A stretch of 15,452 nt of DNA from Methanobacteriota archaeon. Lineage in GTDB: Archaea > Halobacteriota > Syntropharchaeia > JACQPP01. Where the stretch lies: NCBI GenBank assembly GCA_016207465.1, contig JACQPP010000023.1, forward strand, positions 1 to 15,452, read 5' to 3'. Under the pieces are notes generated by a model. It was not told where the DNA came from, ran no database searches, and saw nothing but the letters and a program-made list of their open reading frames with translations. Positions within the stretch are counted from its first letter, which is position 1. Every line of letters starts with the position of its first letter. Shown here one piece after another: positions 1 through 4,081 of the stretch. The position numbers and the translations under genes are program-made.

Positions 1-209
1 CTGGAGAAATGGCCCCCCGCCCCCGTGAGGACCACCGCCCGCGTCGCGGCGTCCTGCTGGCACATCTCCAGCACCTGCACCATCTCCCGCATGATGCCCT
101 GGTTCAGGGCGTTGCGCCGCTCGGGCCGGTTCAGGGTGATGGTGGCCACCCCCTCCTGCCGGGAGAAGCGGAGGAACTCGTAGTCGAAGGTATCCACGTC
201 TTTTTCCAT
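1..209 (-). CDS. Enoyl-CoA hydratase/isomerase (crotonase) family protein, N-terminal part
   Basis: Read on the minus strand from the ATG at 209, the frame is open to the window edge and gives 69 complete codons; the rest lies outside. The peptide runs through VATITLNRPERRNALNQG, the hallmark N-terminal beta strand and loop of crotonases, and reaches TGAGGHFS, which matches the start of the conserved segment containing the first oxyanion-hole backbone amide. Family members hydrate, isomerise or cleave acyl-CoA thioesters in the cytoplasm; the exact reaction cannot be told because the acidic catalytic residues are outside the window. The gene lies 38 bp downstream of an HxlR-type regulator on the same strand, so that regulator may control it. 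A TTTATCTT box at 234-241 is centred about 28 nt before the ATG, which fits a leaderless transcript. The family assignment is firm; the substrate is unknown. Confidence 0.9.
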   Translation of the reverse strand, partial: MEKDVDTFDYEFLRFSRQEGVATITLNRPERRNALNQGIMREMVQVLEMCQQDAATRAVVLTGAGGHFS

Positions 210-236
210 CGCTCGCTACGCTCGCGAGGGAAAAAG
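200..236. repeat. Imperfect inverted repeat over the crotonase start codon
   Basis: Outer arms CTTTTTCC (200-207) and GGAAAAAG (229-236) are perfect complements. Inside, after one mismatch, four more bases pair (209-212 with 224-227), then two mismatches and a GC/GC pair close on a 3-nt loop. The ATG at 209 sits in the stem. The core contains the alternating GCTCGC-type motif often seen in intergenic palindromes. It could be a terminator remnant for the HxlR gene, a dispersed palindromic repeat or a regulatory hairpin; nothing here decides between them. Confidence 0.5.
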
Positions 237-241
237 ATAAA
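234..241 (-). promoter_or_regulatory. Putative TATA box of the crotonase gene
   Basis: On the minus strand the box reads TTTATCTT and its centre lies about 28 nt upstream of the ATG at 209, the usual archaeal distance from TATA centre to transcription start. The transcript would then begin at or near the start codon. It begins 7 nt beyond the HxlR stop codon, so the crotonase could be transcribed both alone and by read-through. Confidence 0.45.
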
Positions 242-247
242 GGTTGT

Positions 248-775
248 TCAGCGCGCCGGGGCGGGGCTTCCCCGGGGAAACAGGAGGTGCTGCTGGCTCC
301 GGATGTAGTAGATGAGGGGCCCCGACAGGGTGGCCACGGCGCGCCCCTTCTCCGTCAGGGAGTAGTGGACCCGCGGGGGCCTCTCGCTCTTCACCGTGCG
401 CTTCACGAACCCGTGCTCCTCCAGTTCCTTCAGGCGCAGGGAGAGGGTGCGGGAGGAGATGCCCGTCAGGTGCTTCCGCAGTTCCTCGAACCCCATGGAG
501 CGGGCCATGTAGAGGAGGACGATGATTTCCACCGACCACTTCCCCGTGATGGTCTTCAACACCCGCGAGTTCAGCCGCCCCTCCGTCACCAGGTCCACCC
601 GGGTCTGCATCATGGCCGGGACATCCCGCAGGAACCGCTCCGAGTGGTCCAGCAGCTCCTGGAGCCGCCGCGCCACCGCCTCCTCCGGGGACTCCTTCAC
701 CGCGGCCTGGGACACCGTGGTCATGCCATCTCTCAACTCCGTTGGAATCGGCAGGCTCCTCCAGACCCTGCCCAT
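248..775 (-). CDS. HxlR-family winged-helix transcriptional regulator
   Basis: The 175-residue product carries an HxlR-type winged helix at about residues 77-160. It shows GKWSVEIIVLLY at the start of the domain, then GFEELRKHL, the recognition-helix region GISSRTLSLRLKELEEHG, and the wing segment PPRVHYSLTEKGRA. These follow the family pattern closely. HxlR proteins are dimeric DNA-binding regulators, often responding to aldehydes, redox stress or small ligands. The N-terminal stretch (about 70 residues, charged and probably helical) is longer than in typical 100-120 aa members. The only cysteine positions used by redox-sensing relatives are absent, so a thiol switch is unlikely. The start is uncertain: the ATG at 775 lies only about 22 nt from the TATA-like box at 793-801, whereas an internal ATG at 724 (MTTVSQ) would allow a leader of about 45 nt. 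The downstream crotonase is the most likely target. Confidence 0.9.
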   Translation of the reverse strand: MGRVWRSLPIPTELRDGMTTVSQAAVKESPEEAVARRLQELLDHSERFLRDVPAMMQTRVDLVTEGRLNSRVLKTITGKWSVEIIVLLYMARSMGFEELRKHLTGISSRTLSLRLKELEEHGFVKRTVKSERPPRVHYSLTEKGRAVATLSGPLIYYIRSQQHLLFPRGSPAPAR

Positions 776-792
776 TTACAAATGAAACTACC

Positions 793-801
793 CTCTATAA
801 G
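793..801 (-). promoter_or_regulatory. Putative TATA box of the HxlR gene
   Basis: The minus strand reads CTTATAGAG within an otherwise GC-rich setting. The expected transcription start about 26 nt downstream falls near position 770, just inside the longest reading frame, which favours the internal ATG at 724 as start. An ATTT-AC-AAAT inverted repeat (774-783) lies close to that start point and could be an operator, but this is conjecture. Confidence 0.4.
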
Positions 802-834
802 AATACTACCCCTACCAAGTAAAGCGGGTGGGGC

Positions 835-1197
835 TCAGGGCTCCGGCTTTTCGAGGCGCTTCTTGGATTCCACGAGGAGCCGTTTGACCCTCTCCAGGGC
901 CAGGTGCCTCTCCGGCGAAGAGAAACGGGGGGTGTTGGCAATCTCCAGGAGGGGCTCCACTGCCGCCTCCCCAATCTCCGAGAGGGCCTCGATGGCCATC
1001 CGGCGGTCCTCCGACGTCAGCGCCGGGTTCTGGGCCACCCGCCTCAGCCGCTCCACCACCGGCTTCCCAATCCAGATGCGGACGGCCTCCTCCACCGCCC
1101 GCCCCAGGTCCCCCTTCTTGCCCCCGTATCTCTTGGCAATCTCCACCCGCAACTGGTTCTCCAGGGGGTCCGGGAGGACCACGTCAATCCGGCCCAT
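835..1197 (-). CDS. Ribbon-helix-helix protein with HEAT-like C-terminal domain
   Basis: From the ATG at 1197 the product has 120 residues. Residues 2-45 look like a ribbon-helix-helix DNA-binding domain: a beta strand GRIDVVLP, helix DPLENQLRVEIAKRY, and a second helix introduced by GGKKGDLGRAVEEAVRIW, a pattern common in small archaeal RHH proteins. Residues about 58-110 form amphipathic helices, including RRMAIEALSEIGEAAVEPLL, that resemble a HEAT repeat. The ATG at 1197 is preferred over the upstream TTG at 1224 because GGGAG lies 5-6 nt before it and because the RHH strand begins immediately after it. It is divergent from the gene at 1282, sharing the promoter at 1246-1271. RHH proteins usually bind palindromes as dimers and often autoregulate; here the HEAT-like part could mediate partner binding. 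The RHH call is good, the HEAT call moderate. Confidence 0.8.
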   Translation of the reverse strand: MGRIDVVLPDPLENQLRVEIAKRYGGKKGDLGRAVEEAVRIWIGKPVVERLRRVAQNPALTSEDRRMAIEALSEIGEAAVEPLLEIANTPRFSSPERHLALERVKRLLVESKKRLEKPEP

Positions 1198-1245
1198 GGG
1201 TCTCCCTGTGCGCCGGGGGACCAAAAACCCGCCGTGGAGCCCGGA

Positions 1246-1271
1246 CCGGAAACTTTTTATACGATTTCCGG
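1246..1271. promoter_or_regulatory. Shared bidirectional TATA region flanked by inverted repeats
   Basis: A TTTTTATA box at 1254-1261 reads as TATAAAAA on the other strand, so it can serve both divergent genes. It is bracketed by a perfect 7-bp inverted repeat, CCGGAAA (1246-1252) and TTTCCGG (1265-1271). Each arm sits where a purine-rich BRE would lie for the promoter firing away from it. On the plus strand the box centre is about 24 nt before the ATG at 1282; on the minus strand a start near 1231 would leave a leader of about 34 nt. The repeat could instead be an operator for the RHH protein. Confidence 0.6.
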
Positions 1272-1281
1272 ATATGTGGCT

Positions 1282-1632
1282 ATGTGTAAATATATGGTCG
1301 CCTCGAAGCCATCGAAACAGGCGGGTTCCTCCCAGTCGGAGGAGGAGATTTACGGGGCCTTCTCCGCCATCCTCGACGAGGTGGACCGGATGTTCTCCAT
1401 CACCACCCTGGGGAAGTGGCTCGCCATGAGCCGCATCCGCGCCCGGGGCACCGCGGAGACCCTCGGGTTCATGGAGCGCGTCGCCTCCCTCGGGTTCCAG
1501 GCGGTGGTCACGCCGGAGGAGAGAACGCTCCTGAACCGCCTCCTCCGGGAGACCGAGGTCCCGGAGAAGGACCGGAGGGCGTGGGAGAAATTCCAGGCGA
1601 AACTCCGCCGGATGAAGTTCACTGACGCGTGA
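1282..1632 (+). CDS. Conserved-looking hypothetical protein, about 116 aa
   Basis: I do not recognise the family. The frame from the ATG at 1282 (alternative ATG at 1294) to the TGA at 1630-1632 encodes a soluble, charged, mostly helical protein with no signal peptide or membrane segment. A central part contains FSITTLGKWLAMSRIRARGT followed by an amphipathic helix with ERVASLGFQAVV, and the tail is lysine- and arginine-rich (EKFQAKLRRMKF). It could be a small DNA- or protein-binding factor, but no motif proves this. No Shine-Dalgarno is seen; the TATA box at 1254-1261 supports a leaderless or nearly leaderless transcript, which favours the start at 1282. The gene is divergent from the RHH-HEAT gene and its end overlaps a doubtful minus-strand ORF by 14 bp. 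The reading frame continues upstream without a stop, but that part lies across the promoter and the opposite gene. Confidence 0.65.
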   Translation: MCKYMVASKPSKQAGSSQSEEEIYGAFSAILDEVDRMFSITTLGKWLAMSRIRARGTAETLGFMERVASLGFQAVVTPEERTLLNRLLRETEVPEKDRRAWEKFQAKLRRMKFTDA

Positions 1633-1834
1633 TTCTGCGCCGCTCCACGTCCTCCTGGAGGCGCCTCACCTGCTCCTGGAGTTCCGCGGTCTTCGGGATG
1701 GAGCCCGCCACCCGCTCCAGGGCCTGGAGGTCCAAATTCGGGTCGGGCCGGGGAGGGCGGGCCTCCCGCCCGCCGGAGCCCTGCGGGCCTCTCCGGCCCT
1801 TCCACGTCTCCGACATACGAGATGCGAAGCCCAT
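1619..1834 (-). CDS. Doubtful small ORF with coiled-coil tail
   Basis: From an ATG at 1834 this frame gives 71 residues; an internal ATG at 1816 gives 65. The first part is rich in Gly, Arg and Pro, while the last 35 residues form a plausible amphipathic coiled coil (LQALERVAGSIPKT, then AELQEQVRRLQEDVERRR). A GGGAG lies 6 nt before the ATG at 1834, and no clear TATA box precedes it. It converges on and overlaps the end of the plus-strand gene by 14 bp. The heptad-like tail speaks for a real gene, the low-complexity start against it. No function can be proposed. Confidence 0.35.
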   Translation of the reverse strand: MGFASRMSETWKGRRGPQGSGGREARPPRPDPNLDLQALERVAGSIPKTAELQEQVRRLQEDVERRRITRQ

Positions 1835-2061
1835 CCTCGACTCCCATATCCACTGCGACCCCGGAGCCGATGTTCTACGCTGGTCGCGACATGGGTTCCG
1901 GCCGCCTGGGCCAGGGGGGCCGCTGCACCGGGATTCGGGGAGAAATGGTGTCACCCCTCCAGTGGAAATGTGGGTTTTACGGATGAGCATGTTCCATGCT
2001 TTCCCGGGGTGATTCATATTCGACGGGGGGAGGGGGGGCGTTTCATTCTGAACGCATCCAG
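1835..2061. other. Intergenic stretch without a recognisable gene
   Basis: Both strands are open in places, but the translations are compositionally biased and match nothing I recognise. A 6-bp perfect inverted repeat AGCATG/CATGCT with a 3-nt spacer lies at 1986-2000. A guanine-rich run follows at about 2025-2039. Together with the structured element that follows, the gene-free stretch extends to 2190. Confidence 0.5.
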
Positions 2062-2188
2062 CCCTTTTCTTTCTTTTCCGAATTAAATCGCTTTTCTTTC
2101 TTTTGCAGGAGGACTTCGCGTTTTGCGAAGCACAACGCGAAGTCCTCCGTTAGCCGCCGAAGGCGGCGTGGCAAAAGAAAGAAAAGGG
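2062..2188. repeat. Structured element: nested inverted repeats with homopyrimidine tracts
   Basis: Outer arms CTTTTCTTTCTTTTGC (2091-2106) and its exact complement (2171-2186) enclose two further hairpins. One has a 15-bp perfect stem, 2108-2122 pairing with 2134-2148, starting GGAGGACTTCGCG. The other is GCCGCC-GAA-GGCGGC (2153-2167). A second copy of the pyrimidine arm, CCCTTTTCTTTCTTTT at 2062-2077, is also perfectly complementary over 16 bp to 2173-2188, so two left arms compete for one right arm. The element begins 2 bp beyond the stop codon of the metalloprotease gene. On that strand the T-rich tract right after the stop could act as an archaeal oligo-T terminator. It may instead be a dispersed palindromic or small non-autonomous mobile element, or a structured RNA. 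Confidence 0.75.
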
Positions 2189-2190
2189 AT

Positions 2191-3342
2191 TTACGCTGTC
2201 ACAATCTGTCCCCGGACGCTCTCCCCGTCAAATTCCAGGACCCGGAGCACCTTGCCGGGCTCGAGGGTGTGTTCCCCGGCTCCGCGGACCACCGCGTCGA
2301 GTTGCAGCCGGTCTCCCTGGAGGCTCCAGAGGAGGAGGCCTGGCTGTGAGTATCCGCGGAGTCCCTCGACGAGTTCCCTGCGGTATTCCGCGTAGTAGTG
2401 GCCCCGTGTCCCCGAGATGGTGAGGAACTTCCCCGCCCCCGTCTCCCGAGGCTCCAGCCGGAACCCGCGCCCCTCCTCCGCTGGGGTCCCCCGGCTCCCC
2501 AGGAGGAGCTCCTCGTTGGCGGGGTCCAGCAGGGGCTCCCCTGCGTAGGCCCGCCCCATCAGCGAGTATTCCTCCCCCTGGTTGTCCAGCAGGGTGTAGC
2601 GCCCGTTGGCCCGGAAGTCGAGGGCATGGGCCAGTTCGTGGGCCAGGATTTTCACCAGCACCTCCCCGGGGCTCTTCACATGCCCGTTGCCGGTGTAGAA
2701 GGTCCCCGTGAAGATGCAGTCCACGCGCTTCTTCTCCCCGGGGGTCTGGTAGCACCCCGGCTGGAACCAGCCCCAGCCCGGGGCCCGGTCCCAGTCGGAG
2801 GAGTAGTTCGCATCGTAGGGGCTGGTGGGGTCCAGGACCACCACCACGTCATAGGCAGACACGCCCCTTCCCTGGCTGGCGGCCTCCACCGCTCGCCACA
2901 TCTGGAGGTTCCGGGACTCCGCGTAGACCCCCCGGGTCTCCGGCAGGGCCAGCCAGGGGGTCACGTCCACCCGGAGGGCCACCCGGCCATAGGTGACTCT
3001 CTCCACATACCGCTCCAGGGCCGGGGCGAGGACACCGGAATACCAGCGGGCCCCGTTTTCCCCGTGCCAGGGGTGGACCTCCACCGGTCCCCGGGGGGTC
3101 GCCAGGTCTCGGGGGGCGGCCAGGACCACCAGCACCCGCGTTTCCTCTGCCTTTGCCGAGGCGGTGGCCACCAGGAGGATTCCCAGCAGCAGGATGGCGA
3201 CCCCGAGGACCTTCTGGAGCCGCAGGAGTCCCCGGTAGCGCCGGTGGGAGAGCCCCCGCCCCCGGCCCACCCGCAGCCCCCGGTGGGTCCAGTTGAAGAA
3301 CCGCGGCGAGCCCAGGTTCGAGCACGGATATCTCTCGGCCAT
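2191..3342 (-). CDS. Signal-anchored zinc metalloprotease-like protein (M6-like)
   Basis: The 383-residue product has an arginine-rich N-terminus (about 43 residues), one hydrophobic segment at about 44-64 (VLGVAILLLGILLVATASA), then an extracytoplasmic domain. It contains HELAH at 235-239, the zinc-binding and catalytic motif, followed by SLMG at 260-263, which resembles the methionine turn seen as WDLMG in M6-type peptidases. Upstream, RVTYGRVALRVDVTPWLALP resembles the conserved YGR segment of that group. Oddly, the usual HExxHxxGxx(H/D) is replaced by HELAHALDFRAN, so the glycine and standard third ligand are missing; Asp242 or another residue may serve. Two cysteines (197 and 209) could form a disulfide. 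The segment 44-64 may be a cleaved signal peptide or an anchor. The gene is divergent from the secreted-protein locus and its promoter region overlaps element A at 3366-3414. The protease call is probable, the peptidase family tentative. Confidence 0.75.
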   Translation of the reverse strand: MAERYPCSNLGSPRFFNWTHRGLRVGRGRGLSHRRYRGLLRLQKVLGVAILLLGILLVATASAKAEETRVLVVLAAPRDLATPRGPVEVHPWHGENGARWYSGVLAPALERYVERVTYGRVALRVDVTPWLALPETRGVYAESRNLQMWRAVEAASQGRGVSAYDVVVVLDPTSPYDANYSSDWDRAPGWGWFQPGCYQTPGEKKRVDCIFTGTFYTGNGHVKSPGEVLVKILAHELAHALDFRANGRYTLLDNQGEEYSLMGRAYAGEPLLDPANEELLLGSRGTPAEEGRGFRLEPRETGAGKFLTISGTRGHYYAEYRRELVEGLRGYSQPGLLLWSLQGDRLQLDAVVRGAGEHTLEPGKVLRVLEFDGESVRGQIVTA

Positions 3343-3365
3343 GTTCCCACAAACAGACCGATGTA

Positions 3366-3414
3366 ATGTACATTGATTGAATATTTGCGAACATAAAATC
3401 TATCTTATGAACAT
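3366..3414 (+). promoter_or_regulatory. Tripartite 49-bp promoter/operator element, copy A
   Basis: Box 1 is ATGTACAT (3366-3373), centre of the 10-bp palindrome AATGTACATT. Box 2 is GAACAT (3389-3394), box 3 ATGAACAT (3407-3414). The distances are the same as in copies B and C. CATAAAAT directly at box 2 is a plausible TATA box for the plus strand, with the start expected near 3420. The opposite strand offers AAATATTC (3379-3386) as a TATA box for the divergent metalloprotease, so box 1 may affect both directions. Confidence 0.75.
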
Positions 3415-3429
3415 TGGCATGGGGCGGTT

Positions 3430-3434
3430 GAGGT
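3430..3434 (+). promoter_or_regulatory. Shine-Dalgarno deciding the start of the Gly-rich secreted protein
   Basis: GAGGT lies 8 nt before the ATG at 3443, which opens directly into a signal peptide. An in-frame ATG exactly 24 nt further upstream (3419) would add MGRLRSFP in front of it. Confidence 0.6.
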
Positions 3435-3442
3435 CCTTTCCG

Positions 3443-3841
3443 ATGTTCTGCCGTCCCCTCCTGCTGCTGGCCCTCGCCGGGGCCCTCCTCTGCGCCGGGG
3501 CCGCGGCCCGCCCGAACTCCATCCCGGGCATCCTGGAGGACTACGGGCACGCCAACGGGTCCCGGCTCTTCTCCAACCTGACCTTCCTCGACGCATTCAC
3601 GCCCGGGGATGTCTTCGGCCCCGGCTCCACATCTATGGATGTCGGTTTGGGGGCGGGGTTCGACCTCTTCACCGGGGGGACCGGGCTCTTTAATCTCGGA
3701 ATGGGCGGGGGACCGGGGCTCGGCTCCCTCTCCCTCACCGGGGGCCTCACCGGCCTGGGGACCGGGGGCTCCGCCAGCGGGCTCTCCTCCCTGGCGGAAA
3801 TCGCCGCGGTCTTCCGCATCTTCCGCCTGTTCCCCGCTTGA
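3443..3841 (+). CDS. Small secreted glycine-rich protein, 132 aa
   Basis: The product begins with a clear signal peptide, MFCRPLLLLALAGALLCAGA, with cleavage likely after the alanines near residue 22. The mature part starts RPNSIPGILEDYG, has two N-glycosylation sequons (NGS near 38, NLT near 45), then a region (about residues 65-110) made of Gly, Leu, Thr and Ser, for example LGMGGGPGLGSLSLTGG. The last 20 residues are hydrophobic and end FRIFRLFPA. I do not recognise a family. The glycine-leucine repeats suggest an extended or beta-rich surface or matrix protein. The start at 3443 is chosen from the signal peptide and the GAGGT 8 nt upstream; ATGs at 3419 and 3407 are in frame. It forms the first unit under the tripartite element; the next copy starts 7 nt after its stop. 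Confidence 0.75.
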   Translation: MFCRPLLLLALAGALLCAGAAARPNSIPGILEDYGHANGSRLFSNLTFLDAFTPGDVFGPGSTSMDVGLGAGFDLFTGGTGLFNLGMGGGPGLGSLSLTGGLTGLGTGGSASGLSSLAEIAAVFRIFRLFPA

Positions 3842-3848
3842 ACCTGTG

Positions 3849-3897
3849 ATGTTCATAAATCATAATCTCAAGAACATAAAACCTATGCTGTGTACAT
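3849..3897 (+). promoter_or_regulatory. Tripartite 49-bp promoter/operator element, copy B
   Basis: Box 1 is ATGTTCAT (3849-3856), box 2 GAACAT (3872-3877), box 3 GTGTACAT (3890-3897), with 15 and 14 bp between the aligned boxes exactly as in copies A and C. CATAAAAC at box 2 could be the TATA box, as in copy A. Seven base pairs separate it from the stop codon of the preceding gene. It drives the 46-aa gene and presumably the subtilase. Confidence 0.75.
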
Positions 3898-3912
3898 GGC
3901 ATGGGTGTGTGT

Positions 3913-3918
3913 GAGGTG
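3913..3918 (+). promoter_or_regulatory. Shine-Dalgarno of the 46-aa gene
   Basis: GAGGTG lies 6 nt before the ATG at 3925. It is part of an 11-nt stretch, TGAGGTGGTTC, that is identical in the leader of the gene at 9765. Confidence 0.65.
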
Positions 3919-3924
3919 GTTCCA

Positions 3925-4065
3925 ATGGAGACCCAGACCCAGAATTCGGCCGAAGAGAAGCCCGACTGGCGGGATACTGTGAAGGCGCTCCGCGAGCGCA
4001 AGGCCCGCGAGCCCGGGGTCCGGTATCTCGTGACCGACGACGAGGGCCGAATCTGGAGCATCTGA
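3925..4065 (+). CDS. Tiny conserved protein (46 aa), paralog of the 47-aa protein at 10136
   Basis: The protein starts METQTQNSAEEKPDW, continues TVKALRERKAREPGVRYLV and ends TDDEGRIWSI. It is charged, cytoplasmic-looking and without membrane segment or cysteine. Over its last 34 residues, 19 are identical to the protein at 10136-10279, including RKAREPGV without change. I do not recognise the family. It is the first gene after promoter element B and has a strong GAGGTG ribosome site 6 nt upstream. Only 16 nt separate its stop from the subtilase start, so the two are surely cotranscribed. Because the paralog holds the same place before the NosD-like gene, a role tied to surface-protein production (regulation, targeting or chaperoning) is conceivable, but this is inference from position only. 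Confidence 0.75.
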   Translation: METQTQNSAEEKPDWRDTVKALRERKAREPGVRYLVTDDEGRIWSI

Positions 4066-4081
4066 CCCCCCGGGGTGCGCT

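Noticed and set aside
1870..3348. Further ATGTTC/GAACAT hexamers at 1870, 1989 and 3341
   Set aside because: They are single, lack the 20-21 bp spaced partners, and the same hexamer also occurs by chance in coding sequence (about 1389, 3443 and 10011). They are not counted as elements.
2398..3366. A 322-residue plus-strand frame opposite the metalloprotease
   Set aside because: Low-complexity Pro/Gly/His translation; the minus frame carries signal segment, HELAH and SLMG motifs.
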